Notes under the pieces: model-generated
Told to the model about the DNA's origin: nothing
What the model saw: only the letters and a program-made list of their open reading frames with translations
Databases searched by the model: none
Position numbers and translations under genes: made by a program
Shown: one piece after another, positions 8,446 to 16,917 of the stretch
How the letters are laid out: each line of letters opens with the position of its first letter
Position numbering within the stretch: position 1 is the stretch's first letter
Origin: JBBQER01 sp052148155
Lineage (GTDB): Bacteria > Actinomycetota > Acidimicrobiia > IMCC26256 > PALSA-610
Reading direction: 5' to 3'
Length of the DNA: 56,639 bases
Assembly (NCBI GenBank): GCA_052148155.1
Contig: JBKQIY010000244.1
Coordinates: 1 to 56,639 of the forward strand

Positions 8446-9206
8446 GCGTCAACCACGACGGCCGCGTCGTCGTTGTCACGGGCGCGTCGCGCGGGATCGG
8501 CAAGGGACTGGCGGTCGGCCTGGCCGCGCTCGGCGCGACGGTGGTGTGCGCGGCACGTTCGGAGGTCGAGACGCCGGGTGGGTTGCCAGGGACCATCCAC
8601 GACACCGCCCGCGAAATCGAAGCATCGGGCGGAACTGCTCTCGCGATCCGCTGCGACATCGGCGACGGCCGAGATATCGAACACCTCGTCGACGAGGTGA
8701 TGGCACGCTTCGGACGGTTTGACGCACTGGTGAACAATGCGATGGCGCCGACCCGTGCGAGCTTCGCGGAGTCGACGGTGGACCAGTGGGACGAGTCGAT
8801 GCGGGTCAACGTGCGCAGCCTGTACCTGTTCACCGGCGCGGTCGCGCCGCATATGGCCGCGGGTGGCGGTGGCAGCATCGTCAACATTTCGTCGGCTGGC
8901 GCTGCGCACGAGACCACACCGTTCATGCCGCCCGGATACCTGTTCTATTCCGTCGCGAAAGCCGCACTCGAGCGTTTCACGAGCGCGGTCGCACCTGAGC
9001 TCGTGCCCCTTGGCATCACCATCAACGCGCTGCGTCCGGGCGCGGTGAGAACCGAGATGACTGCGCTCGAGTTCGGTCCCGATGCCGACTGGAGCGGATG
9101 GGCGACGCCCGCCGCCGTCGTCGCTCCCGTCGCCGCGTTGGCTTTCGGGCCGGACTTCACCGGTCGTGTCCTCGACGTCTCCGGCTTTGGACGTTCCTGG
9201 CCTTGA
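8442..9206 (+). CDS. Short-chain dehydrogenase/reductase (SDR)
   Basis: 254 residues with the classical SDR layout: TGASRGIG cofactor loop at residues 13-20, NNAM, NISS with the catalytic Ser, and Tyr169-x3-Lys173 (YSVAK). TTG 8442 is used as the start because it forms a TTGA overlap with npdG and lies just before the first beta strand; the frame is open far upstream but has no other sensible start. Substrate unknown. Co-translation with npdG hints at a shared redox pathway, which is inference. Confidence 0.88.
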   Translation: MSVNHDGRVVVVTGASRGIGKGLAVGLAALGATVVCAARSEVETPGGLPGTIHDTAREIEASGGTALAIRCDIGDGRDIEHLVDEVMARFGRFDALVNNAMAPTRASFAESTVDQWDESMRVNVRSLYLFTGAVAPHMAAGGGGSIVNISSAGAAHETTPFMPPGYLFYSVAKAALERFTSAVAPELVPLGITINALRPGAVRTEMTALEFGPDADWSGWATPAAVVAPVAALAFGPDFTGRVLDVSGFGRSWP

Positions 9207-9293
9207 TTGGCCGGAAACGATCCAGGCCGGCGCGAAGGCTCCGACGGAACCGGTCGACGGCGGACGGACTGCCGGAGCTCGCAGCCGCATCGA

Positions 9294-9299
9294 TAGGGT
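9294..9299 (+). promoter_or_regulatory. Leaderless-type -10 (TAGGGT) of mshC
   Basis: TAGGGT, then 6 nt, then the GTG start of mshC; no Shine-Dalgarno in between. Confidence 0.5.
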
Positions 9300-9305
9300 T
9301 CGATC

Positions 9306-10502
9306 GTGGTTCTCCGTCTCTATGACACTGCCCGGCGCGAGGTCGTTCCGTTCGAGCCGCCCCACACGGTGCGCATGTACGTGTGCGGGATCACGCCCTA
9401 CGACTCGACGCACCTCGGACACGCTGCCCAGTTCCTCACCTACGACCTGCTCATCCGCCGTCTCGAGGAGCGAGGACACGACGTGCGAATGGTCCGCAAC
9501 ATCACCGACGTCGACGATTCGATTCTGCCCAAGGCGCGCGAGCTCGGCGTGCCCTACCTCGAGCTCGCCGCCGCAGAGACCGCCCGCTTCCACGGAGACA
9601 TGGCCGCCCTCGAGATGCGTCCGCCGGTGGCCGAACCGAGAGCGACCGAGTCGGTCCCTCGGATCATCGAGCTGGTGTCACGGCTGTTGGACGCCGGACA
9701 CGCGTACACGAGCGGCGGGTCCGTCTACTTCGAGGTGTCGACCTTCGCCGATTTCGGGAAACTCTCGCACTACCCCCAAGACCGGATGATCAAGCTGGCG
9801 CGGGCACGGGGCGGCAACCCCGACGACCCGGACCGGCGCGCCCCACTCGACTTCGTGCTCTGGGGACCGTCACTCGCCGACGAGCCGGCCTGGCCGGCAC
9901 CGTTCGGACCGGGCCGACCCGGCTGGCACATCGAGTGCTCAGCGATGCTCATGCATGAGCACGGTTCGACGGTCGATCTGCACGGCGGCGGAACCGATCT
10001 CGTCTTCCCGCACCACGAATGTGAGATCGCGCAGAGCGAGTCCCTCACCGGCGAGCCGCTCGCGCGCCATTGGCTGCATTCGGCGATGGTCAGCTACGAG
10101 GGCGAGAAAATGTCGAAGTCGCTCGGGAACCTCGTCTTCGTCAGCGATCTGTTGAAGACCACCGACCCGCGCGCAATTCGGCTCGCACTCACGCGCCACC
10201 ACTACCGATCCGGTTTCGAATGGTACGACACCGACCTTGACGAGGCAGTCGCGCTGCTCCACCGGCTGCTCGCGGCCGCAGAACGGATCGGCGGTCCTGA
10301 CCCGGCGCCGTTCGCGCAGCGCGTACGAGACGCACTCGACGACGACCTCGACGCGCCGCACGCGCTCGAGGCGCTCGACGACCTCGCCAGCGCGGTCCTT
10401 TCCGGCGGGAACGATCGCAGCGCCCCTGGTGTGCTCCGCGAGCTCGGCGCGCTCTTGGGCATCGACCTGCGCCGTCCGATCAGCGCGGGCCCGGCCGGCT
10501 GA
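9306..10502 (+). CDS. mshC: Mycothiol ligase MshC
   Basis: L-cysteine:1D-myo-inositol 2-amino-2-deoxy-alpha-D-glucopyranoside ligase, the ATP-dependent step joining cysteine to GlcN-Ins in mycothiol synthesis. It is a class I CysRS paralogue. MYVCGITPYDSTHLGHA is the MshC signature (true CysRS has CGPTVYD). NITDVDD, PGWHIECSAM and FPHHECEIAQSES give zinc and cysteine-site residues, and KMSKSLGN is the ATP loop. At 398 residues it lacks the CysRS C-terminal anticodon extension and ends in an LLGIDL stretch like mycobacterial MshC. Start GTG 9306. Confidence 0.92.
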   Translation: MVLRLYDTARREVVPFEPPHTVRMYVCGITPYDSTHLGHAAQFLTYDLLIRRLEERGHDVRMVRNITDVDDSILPKARELGVPYLELAAAETARFHGDMAALEMRPPVAEPRATESVPRIIELVSRLLDAGHAYTSGGSVYFEVSTFADFGKLSHYPQDRMIKLARARGGNPDDPDRRAPLDFVLWGPSLADEPAWPAPFGPGRPGWHIECSAMLMHEHGSTVDLHGGGTDLVFPHHECEIAQSESLTGEPLARHWLHSAMVSYEGEKMSKSLGNLVFVSDLLKTTDPRAIRLALTRHHYRSGFEWYDTDLDEAVALLHRLLAAAERIGGPDPAPFAQRVRDALDDDLDAPHALEALDDLASAVLSGGNDRSAPGVLRELGALLGIDLRRPISAGPAG

Positions 10503-10541
10503 CGCGTCGGACGACGGCTCAGCGTCGACCGAGACGGGCGA

Positions 10542-10547
10542 TAGCCT
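10542..10547 (+). promoter_or_regulatory. Possible -10 (TAGCCT) of thrS
   Basis: TAGCCT lies 38 nt before the thrS ATG. A second weak hexamer, TAGAGA at 10572, sits 8 nt from the start. Which is used cannot be decided from sequence. Confidence 0.25.
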
Positions 10548-10585
10548 CGATTGACCGCTCCCGCCGCCGAGTAGAGATCCACATC

Positions 10586-12586
10586 ATGAGTGAGCAGATC
10601 ACGGTCACGCTTCCCGACGGTTCGGCGCGCGAGTTCGAACGGGGTACGACACCGGCCGCGGTCGCGGCCACGATCGGACCGCGTCTGGCCAAAGCCGCGG
10701 TCGCGGCAAAGGCCGACGGCGAGTGGGTCGACCTCGACCACCGGCTCGACCACGATGTCGACCTCGCACTGATCATGCCTGACAGCGCCGACGGTCGGGA
10801 AGTGTTGCGGCACTCGACCGCGCACGTGCTCGCCGAGGCCGTCACCCGCTTGTTTCCCGGCGTCAAGTACGCGATTGGGCCTGCCATCGCCGACGGCTTC
10901 TATTACGACTTCGAGCTGATGGGCGGTCAAACCTTCAGCGAAGACGACCTGGCCAGTATCGAAGCCGAGATGCGCGCCATCGTGAAGCAAGATCAGCGCT
11001 TCGAACGCGACGAGGTGTCGTACGACGACGCGCTCAAGGTGTTCGCCGACCAGCCGTATAAGCGCGAGATCATCGACAAGGTTCGTACCGGCGACGCGTC
11101 GGGCGAAGACACCGGCGAGGTCGGCGGCGACGGAGGTGTGTCGCTGTACCGCAATGTCGTCGGCGGCGAGGTCGACTTCGTGGACCTGTGTCGCGGTCCG
11201 CACGTACCGTCGACGAAGCGACTCGGTGTGTTCAAACTCACCAAAGTCGCGGGCGCCTACTGGCGTGGGAACGACAAAGGCCCGATGCTGCAACGCATCT
11301 ACGGCACCGCGTGGGAGTCGAAGGAGGCATTGACCGAGCACCTGCACCGGCTCGATGAGGCCGAACGCCGCGACCACCGCAAGCTCGGCGTCGAGCTCGA
11401 CCTGTTCTCGTTCCCGGAGGAGATCGGCTCCGGCCTCGCCGTATTCCACCCCAAAGGTGCGCTGGTGCGGCGCATCATGGAGGAGTACTCGCGCGAGCGG
11501 CACGAGACGTCGGGCTACTCGTTCGTCAACTCGCCGCACATCACCAAAGCTGGCTTGTTCGAGACGTCCGGTCACCTCGACTGGTTCGCCGACGGCATGT
11601 TCCCGCCGATGCACCTCGACGAAGGCGGCGGCGAGGGCACGACGTACTACCTCAAGCCGATGAACTGCCCGTTCCACATCCTGATCTACCGGCACCGCAC
11701 GCGCTCGTACCGCGAGCTGCCGTTACGGCTGTTCGAGTTCGGTACCGTCTACCGCTACGAGAAGTCAGGTGTTGTGCACGGCCTCACGCGCGTGCGCGGC
11801 ATGACCCAAGACGACGCACACATCTTTTGCACCAAGGAACAGATGGCCGGTGAGCTGTCGTCGCTCCTCGACTTTGTGCTCGAACTGCTCCGCGACTTCG
11901 GACTCACCGACTTTTACCTCGAGCTGTCCACCAAGCCGCCCGGCAAGGCGGTCGGCACCGACGACGAGTGGGCAGAAGCGACCGAGACCCTCCGACAAGC
12001 CGCCAACGGCAAAGGGCTCGAGCTCGTACTCGACGAAGGCGGCGGTGCCTTCTACGGCCCGAAGATCTCGGTGCAGGCGCAAGACGCGATTGGCCGGACC
12101 TGGCAGATGTCCACGATCCAACTCGACTTTCAGCTGCCGCAGCGTTTCGACCTCAACTACGTCGGTGCCGACAACGAACGCCACCGTCCGATCATGATCC
12201 ACCGCGCGCTGTTCGGTTCGATCGAGCGGTTCTTCGGCGTGCTGGTCGAACACTACGCCGGGGCGTTTCCCACCTGGCTGGCGCCGGTACAGGTGTCGGT
12301 GCTGCCGGTCGCCGATCGTCATGACGGATACGCCTACGAGGTCGCCGACCGGCTGAAAGGCGCGGGCTTCCGCGTCGAGGTCCTCGACGGCGCAGTCGGT
12401 GCGTTGAAGAACCGCATCCGGCGCGCCAAGACCGACAAAGTGCCGCACGTCCTGGTCGTCGGCGACTCCGACGTCGACAACGGCACCGTCGGCGTCAACC
12501 GACGCGGGAGCGAACAACCCGAGCGCGACGTGGCGCTCGACGTCTTCCAGGCGCAGCTCGCCTCCGAGGTCGCCTCTCATTCATGA
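10586..12586 (+). CDS. thrS: Threonyl-tRNA synthetase
   Basis: 666 residues, normal for bacterial ThrRS. Domain order: TGS (1-60, beginning ITVTLPDGSAREF), the editing domain with HSTAHVLAEAV and DLCRGPHVPST, a class II catalytic core with MNCPFHILIY (zinc Cys) and RLFEFGTVYRYEKSG (motif 2), and a C-terminal anticodon-binding domain ending near VGVNRRG. Cytoplasmic; charges tRNA-Thr. Its stop overlaps the HIT gene by 4 bp, and the thrS-HIT-(pgsA...) order is the conserved actinobacterial arrangement. Confidence 0.97.
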   Translation: MSEQITVTLPDGSAREFERGTTPAAVAATIGPRLAKAAVAAKADGEWVDLDHRLDHDVDLALIMPDSADGREVLRHSTAHVLAEAVTRLFPGVKYAIGPAIADGFYYDFELMGGQTFSEDDLASIEAEMRAIVKQDQRFERDEVSYDDALKVFADQPYKREIIDKVRTGDASGEDTGEVGGDGGVSLYRNVVGGEVDFVDLCRGPHVPSTKRLGVFKLTKVAGAYWRGNDKGPMLQRIYGTAWESKEALTEHLHRLDEAERRDHRKLGVELDLFSFPEEIGSGLAVFHPKGALVRRIMEEYSRERHETSGYSFVNSPHITKAGLFETSGHLDWFADGMFPPMHLDEGGGEGTTYYLKPMNCPFHILIYRHRTRSYRELPLRLFEFGTVYRYEKSGVVHGLTRVRGMTQDDAHIFCTKEQMAGELSSLLDFVLELLRDFGLTDFYLELSTKPPGKAVGTDDEWAEATETLRQAANGKGLELVLDEGGGAFYGPKISVQAQDAIGRTWQMSTIQLDFQLPQRFDLNYVGADNERHRPIMIHRALFGSIERFFGVLVEHYAGAFPTWLAPVQVSVLPVADRHDGYAYEVADRLKGAGFRVEVLDGAVGALKNRIRRAKTDKVPHVLVVGDSDVDNGTVGVNRRGSEQPERDVALDVFQAQLASEVASHS

Positions 12587-13080
12587 GTATCGAACGGCTC
12601 TGGGCCGGTTGGCGTTCGGCGTACGTGTCGGACGAGAGCACCGGCCGTACGGATACTCCGTGCGTGATCTGCAACCTTGTCGCCGCGACAGACGACGTCG
12701 CCGCGCTCGTGTTGGAGCGCACGCCGCAGACAATCACCGTGATGAATCTCTACCCATACGCCTCGGGACATCTGCTCGTCGCGCCGGTGCATCACGTACC
12801 CAGCTTCGAAGACCTCGACGACGACGACTTGATCGCACTGTCTCGTGCGCAGGTGCGTGGTTTGCGTGCAGTCCGCACCGCGTACACACCTGACGGCGTG
12901 AACCTCGGCGTGAACATCGGCCGAGCCGCTGGCGCCGGAGTGCCGACCCATCTCCACGTCCACGTGCTCCCACGCTGGAACGGCGACACCAACTTCACGA
13001 CGACGGTCGCCGGCGTTCGCGTCATGCCCGAAGACCTTGGCACCGGCTACGACAAGCTCCTCGCCGCCTGGCCCCGGTAA
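12583..13080 (+). CDS. HIT-family nucleotide hydrolase/phosphorylase
   Basis: 165 residues. HLHVHVLPRW is the histidine-triad active site, and an upstream segment with YPYASGHLLVAPVHH matches actinobacterial AP4A-phosphorylase-like HIT proteins. Cys27/Cys30 near the N terminus (CVIC) could bind zinc with a His pair. Such enzymes cleave dinucleoside polyphosphates or nucleotidyl conjugates; the exact substrate here is not known. The ATG overlaps the thrS stop (ATGA), a linkage also seen in mycobacteria. Confidence 0.9.
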   Translation: MSIERLWAGWRSAYVSDESTGRTDTPCVICNLVAATDDVAALVLERTPQTITVMNLYPYASGHLLVAPVHHVPSFEDLDDDDLIALSRAQVRGLRAVRTAYTPDGVNLGVNIGRAAGAGVPTHLHVHVLPRWNGDTNFTTTVAGVRVMPEDLGTGYDKLLAAWPR

Positions 13081-13083
13081 CGT
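13078..13083 (+). promoter_or_regulatory. Leaderless-type -10 (TAACGT) overlapping the HIT stop codon
   Basis: TAACGT begins with the TAA stop of the HIT gene and is followed by 7 nt and the ATG at 13091. No Shine-Dalgarno. Confidence 0.4.
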
Positions 13084-13090
13084 CGTCGCG

Positions 13091-13567
13091 ATGGTCGATG
13101 ACGTCGGTGACGAGCTACCCGAGGATCTCGACGTCACCGCATACGTCGGCCCGTACGTCTTTCCCGACATTCGGCGACGCCGGATCGCGGGTGCGTGCTA
13201 TGTCGTGATCGGTGCCCTCGCGCTCTGGGGCGGGCTCACGTCCACCAACCGGGGACTCGTTGTCGGCGGTGCGCTGCTGCTCGTGATCGCGGTGTATCAC
13301 TTCGTCGCCGGCTGGCCGCTGCGCGTCGACCAGACCGAAGCCCTCGCGGTCGCGAGCCGTACGGTTGGATTCCCAGTCGGGCACGCGTCGGCGCAGCTCG
13401 GCTGGCGCGGACTGCTCAGCCGTCCAGCGTGGCGAATCCTGGTGTACAGCGCCGATGAACCGCCCAGCATCCGCGGACTGGTCGAACTCGACGCGGTCGA
13501 CGGTCACGTCCTCGGTGAGTACACCGAACACAATCCAGAAGACTGGTCGCAGGTCTCCTCGTCGTAA
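13091..13567 (+). CDS. Membrane protein of unknown function
   Basis: 158 residues. An acidic start (MVDDVGDELPEDLD) is followed by two hydrophobic segments, AGACYVVIGALALWGGL and VVGGALLLVIAVYHFVAGW, then a soluble C-terminal domain of about 90 residues containing VGFPVGHASAQLGWRG. Short cytosolic N terminus plus TM hairpin is inferred. ATG 13091 is preferred over 13037, which would overlap the HIT gene by 44 bp. Family not recognised; it lies where mycobacteria have pgsA directly after the HIT gene. Confidence 0.75.
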   Translation: MVDDVGDELPEDLDVTAYVGPYVFPDIRRRRIAGACYVVIGALALWGGLTSTNRGLVVGGALLLVIAVYHFVAGWPLRVDQTEALAVASRTVGFPVGHASAQLGWRGLLSRPAWRILVYSADEPPSIRGLVELDAVDGHVLGEYTEHNPEDWSQVSSS

Positions 13568-13898
13568 TCTGCGCGCTCCCCACGAGGAATGCGCTGGCGA
13601 CTCATCGACGACGTCACACACTTCATCGTTCGAGCGTCACGTCGTCGATCGCGACTGCGGCCGAACTGGCGGACGTTTCGCACGACGCCGTCGGCGCGTC
13701 CCCCGGGCGTCGTCGTCGGTCACGTCGTCGCGTGGCAATCCGGTGTCCGGGCGACCGTTCCTGCACCATCGTCGCCGTGTCTCGTTCTCGGGCAGGCAGT
13801 TTCGAATGATGCGAGACACCACCAGACACCGATCCGACGGCCCGACGATCACCGACCGCCGCGCGCGCCGTCGAGACACCCAGATCGCGACGGTGCCG
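13568..13898. other. 331-bp convergent intergenic region without a clear gene
   Basis: Lies between the ends of the membrane-protein gene and the EF-G-like gene. Short frames on both strands (for example a plus frame from ATG 13589 beginning MRWRLIDDVTHF) break down into Arg-rich low-complexity peptides. A decayed coding sequence is possible. I see no convincing hairpin followed by a T tract. Confidence 0.5.
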
Positions 13899-15926
13899 TC
13901 AATGCACCCGTTCGGTTTCCTTCGTCGAAGACACGATCTTGTCGACGAGGTGGGAAGGGACGGGGTCGTAGTGGGAGTGTTTCGTCGAGAACCGGCCCCG
14001 CCCGCCGGTCATGGACCGAAGATCGATCGCGTAACGCAAGATCTCCGACGACGGCACATTCGCGACGATTTCGACCTCACCGCCGCCGATCGAGGCCGAT
14101 CCCTGTATGCGACCGCGCTTGCCGTTGAGGTCGCCCATAATGTCGCCCTGATTCGATTCGGGCACCGTCACCACAAGCTCGCTGATCGGTTCGAGCAGGA
14201 TCGGATTCGCCTTCGCGAGGGCGTCCCGCAGCCCCATCGACGCCGCGGTCTTGAAGGCCATCTCGGAACTGTCGACGGGATGGTGCTTGCCGTCGAAGCA
14301 GGTGATCTTCACGTCGACGACCGGAAAGCCGAGCGCGCCGCCGTGCTCTTCGGCCTCGGCGACACCTTTTTCGACCGCGGGAAGGAAGTTCTTCGGGATG
14401 ACGCCGCCGACGATCGCGTCGACGAACTCGTTGCCGGCGCCGCGCTCTTGGGGCTCGACCCGCAGCCAAGCCACCGCGAACTGGCCGTGCCCGCCGGTCT
14501 GTTTCTTCAACTTGCCTTCCGCCTCGGCTGAACCGGTGATCGTTTCCCGGTAAGCGACCCGCACATCTTCGGTGTCGACCTCGACACCGAACTTCCGCGC
14601 GAGTTTCTCGAGCGCGATCGACAGGTGGGTTTCGCCCATGCCGCGCAGCACGGTCTGATGGGTTTCCGGATTGCGCTCGATGCGCAACACCAGATCCTCT
14701 TCTTGCAAGCGGTGGAGCGCGTTCGCGAGCTTGTCCTCGTCGCCTTTCGAACGGGCCTTGATCGCAACGGCCAACACCGGAACGGGCGGTTCGGCGGTCT
14801 CCACCTCGATGCTGGCGCCCTTGGCTGCGAGCACGTCGCCGGTACTGGTGTCGGTGAGCTTGGCGACCGCGGCGATGTCACCCGCCGCGACTTCGGTGAC
14901 CGTGTCTTGTTCTTTGCCTCGCATGGTGAAGAGCTGATGCACACGTTCGTCGGCACGCGTGCGGCCGTTGGCGAGGACATCGTCGTGCTTGACGGTGCCC
15001 TGCAGCACCTTGAAGAAGTTCACGCGTCCGACGTACGAGTCGACGATCGTCTTGAACACGATCGCGCCCGACGCCCCGTCGCCGATCGTCGGCGCGGGCG
15101 CTTCCTCGACGAGGAACTTCGCGAGCCGGTCGATCCCGACGAGCTTGGTGGCGCTGCCGCACAAGACCGGGAACACCGCGCCGGACGCGATGCCATGCGC
15201 GAGCGCGCCGGCGAGCTCCGACGTGGTGATCGACTCGTCGCCGAGATAGCGCTCCATCAGATCGTCGTCGCCGACGACGATTCCTTCCACGAGCGAGTCG
15301 TGAATCACGTGCTCCTCGGCTTCCATCTCGTCCGGGATGGGCTCTTCGATCCCGTGAGGAGATCCAGCTGAATACGTGATCGCCTGATCGTTGAGCAGTT
15401 CGACGATGCCGTGGAACGCGGCTTCCTCACCGATCGGCAGGTGCAATGGCGCGACCCCCGCGCCGAAGCAGTCCTTCAGTTGCTCCAGGGTGCGCGAGAA
15501 CGACGCGCGCTCGCGATCGAGCTTGTTCACAAAGATCGCTCGCGGGATCCCACGCGCCTCGGCGAGTTTCCAAGCGATCTCTGTCTGCACCTCGACGCCT
15601 TCGACCGCGGACACCACGAACAAGGCGATGTCGGCGGCCTGGAACGCCGCTCCGACGTCGCCGACGAAATCGGCATATCCGGGCGCGTCGAGCAGGTTCA
15701 CTTTGGTGCCGTCAAGCTCGAACGGCGCAAGCGCCAGCGACACCGAGATCCGGCGCCGCTGCTCTTCAGGATCGAAATCGCAGACGGTCGTGCCGTCCTC
15801 CACCTTGCCCAAGCGGGGAATCGTCCCGGCCTCGAGGAGGAGAGCTTCGGCCAGCGACGTCTTGCCGGCACCACCGTGGCCGACGAGGGCAACGTTGCGG
15901 ATGTTGGCCGTCGGGAACGTCTTCAC
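13899..15926 (-). CDS. Elongation factor G-like GTPase (EF-G2 type)
   Basis: 675 residues with the EF-G domain order. G1 is GHGGAGKTSL instead of the AHIDAGKTT of canonical EF-G; G3 is DAPGY and G4 is NKLD. Domains II to V follow, with GGHGQFAVAW (domain IV) and PVDSSEMAFKTAA. This matches the secondary EF-G-like family of actinobacteria (FusA2 type), not the main fusA of the str operon; role in translation is not settled. GTG start. It is transcribed against its neighbours and interrupts the HIT-pgsA linkage. Confidence 0.88.
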   Translation of the reverse strand: MKTFPTANIRNVALVGHGGAGKTSLAEALLLEAGTIPRLGKVEDGTTVCDFDPEEQRRRISVSLALAPFELDGTKVNLLDAPGYADFVGDVGAAFQAADIALFVVSAVEGVEVQTEIAWKLAEARGIPRAIFVNKLDRERASFSRTLEQLKDCFGAGVAPLHLPIGEEAAFHGIVELLNDQAITYSAGSPHGIEEPIPDEMEAEEHVIHDSLVEGIVVGDDDLMERYLGDESITTSELAGALAHGIASGAVFPVLCGSATKLVGIDRLAKFLVEEAPAPTIGDGASGAIVFKTIVDSYVGRVNFFKVLQGTVKHDDVLANGRTRADERVHQLFTMRGKEQDTVTEVAAGDIAAVAKLTDTSTGDVLAAKGASIEVETAEPPVPVLAVAIKARSKGDEDKLANALHRLQEEDLVLRIERNPETHQTVLRGMGETHLSIALEKLARKFGVEVDTEDVRVAYRETITGSAEAEGKLKKQTGGHGQFAVAWLRVEPQERGAGNEFVDAIVGGVIPKNFLPAVEKGVAEAEEHGGALGFPVVDVKITCFDGKHHPVDSSEMAFKTAASMGLRDALAKANPILLEPISELVVTVPESNQGDIMGDLNGKRGRIQGSASIGGGEVEIVANVPSSEILRYAIDLRSMTGGRGRFSTKHSHYDPVPSHLVDKIVSSTKETERVH

Positions 15927-15960
15927 CCAGTACCCCCGGGTTGCGTCGTGCGGTCAGGCG

Positions 15961-15966
15961 ATTGTA
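15961..15966 (-). promoter_or_regulatory. Candidate -10 (TACAAT) of the EF-G-like gene
   Basis: On the minus strand TACAAT matches TATAAT at five of six positions, giving a leader of about 30 nt. No recognisable -35 at 16-18 bp. Confidence 0.4.
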
Positions 15967-16082
15967 CGAACCTTGCCCTTCGCTCCACCAGTGCGAACGG
16001 TGCAGCTCCGCCGGCGCCTCCCGTCCACGAGCGAGCCACGGACAGGACAGGACGGTCAGTCGTCGCCGCACGGGCAAGGTGG

Positions 16083-16088
16083 TACCCT
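16083..16088 (+). promoter_or_regulatory. Candidate -10 (TACCCT) of the PIM operon
   Basis: TACCCT upstream of pgsA. Transcription would begin near 16095, inside the 18-bp palindrome at 16094-16111, giving a leader of about 80 nt that ends in an AAGGAG ribosome-binding site at 16161. Confidence 0.4.
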
Positions 16089-16093
16089 CAAAA

Positions 16094-16111
16094 TGCTCGC
16101 GGGCGCGAGCA
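16094..16111. promoter_or_regulatory. 18-bp perfect dyad at the PIM operon promoter, candidate operator
   Basis: Arms TGCTCGCG and CGCGAGCA separated by GG form a perfect inverted repeat directly downstream of the candidate -10. A 2-nt centre makes a DNA-binding dimer site more likely than an RNA terminator. The cognate regulator is unknown. Confidence 0.5.
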
Positions 16112-16173
16112 CTCGACCGTTCGGTGACGTGCCCGCCAGGCCAAGGGGCCGTAGAGCCAAAAGGAGTCCCTGC

Positions 16174-16914
16174 ATGCTCGACCGACGCTGGCGGCACGGC
16201 GTGGAGCGGGGTCTTGGCCCGCTCGGCCGGGGCCTGCGCCGCATCGGAATCCCCGCCGACGCGCTCACCGTGTTCGGGCTGGTCGCGTCCGTCGCGACCG
16301 CGGTGCTGATCGGGTCGGGTCATTTGGCCTGGGCGGTCGTCGGAGTGATCGTCGCTGGCGTGAGCGACCTGCTCGACGGCGTCATCGCCCGCGGAAGCGG
16401 CCAAGCCAGTCCACGAGGCGCGTTCTTCGACTCGGTGTCCGATCGCGTGTCCGACGCGCTCCTGCTCGGAGGGTGCGCCTGGTACCTCGCCGGCCGCTCG
16501 CCGTACGAGTCGATCCTCGCGTTTGCGGTTGCGGCCAGCTCGATGCTCGTCTCGTACGAGCGGGCGCGTGCAGAGTCGCTCGGGCTCGACGCCCGGGGCG
16601 GGCTCATGGAACGTGCCGAGCGTTTCGTGTTCCTCGCGGTTGCGCTCGCGTTCAACATCGTCGTGCCGGTGCTGTGGGTGATGTTGGTCCTCACCGCGGC
16701 GACCGCGGTATACCGATTCGCGTACGTGTACCGCCAGGCCGCGGATCCGCCTCGCGTGCATACGCGCCGCGAGCGGCGTTCCCTTCCGCGCGACGAGACG
16801 CTTGCCGACCCCCGCCGCCCGGCACCGCTGCGGACCTGGTGGTCGAGCCGGCGGATGGAAGGGGACCGGACGCGCCGCCGTCACCCGTCGGTGCGCCGCA
16901 ACTCCCGTCCTTGA
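16174..16914 (+). CDS. pgsA: CDP-alcohol phosphatidyltransferase, probable phosphatidylinositol phosphate synthase
   Basis: 246 residues with several membrane segments. DLLDGVIARGSGQASPRG plus the following AFFDSVSD gives an exact DG-x2-AR-x8-G-x3-D-x3-D signature, the Mg-binding active site of the family. ATG 16174 has AAGGAG 7 nt upstream. Followed at once by an acyltransferase and a PimA-type mannosyltransferase, so it most likely joins inositol phosphate to CDP-diacylglycerol at the inner membrane as the first step towards PIMs. An Arg-rich tail follows the last membrane segment. Inositol specificity is inferred from context. Confidence 0.88.
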   Translation: MLDRRWRHGVERGLGPLGRGLRRIGIPADALTVFGLVASVATAVLIGSGHLAWAVVGVIVAGVSDLLDGVIARGSGQASPRGAFFDSVSDRVSDALLLGGCAWYLAGRSPYESILAFAVAASSMLVSYERARAESLGLDARGGLMERAERFVFLAVALAFNIVVPVLWVMLVLTAATAVYRFAYVYRQAADPPRVHTRRERRSLPRDETLADPRRPAPLRTWWSSRRMEGDRTRRRHPSVRRNSRP

Positions 16915-16917
16915 ACC

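Noticed and set aside
13589..13700. A plus-strand frame starting MRWRLIDDVTHF looks like the N terminus of a dehydratase-like protein
   Set aside because: Similarity ends after about 12 residues and the frame becomes Arg-rich low-complexity sequence. A decayed gene is possible but not supportable.
13623..13829. Minus-strand 68-residue frame ending AAVAIDDVTLER
   Set aside because: The short end resembles beta-sandwich tails, but the rest is Arg-rich and there is no ribosome-binding site or family match.
15391..16173. Upstream extension of the pgsA frame
   Set aside because: Antisense to the EF-G-like gene and without CDP-alcohol transferase similarity; a strong ribosome-binding site marks ATG 16174.
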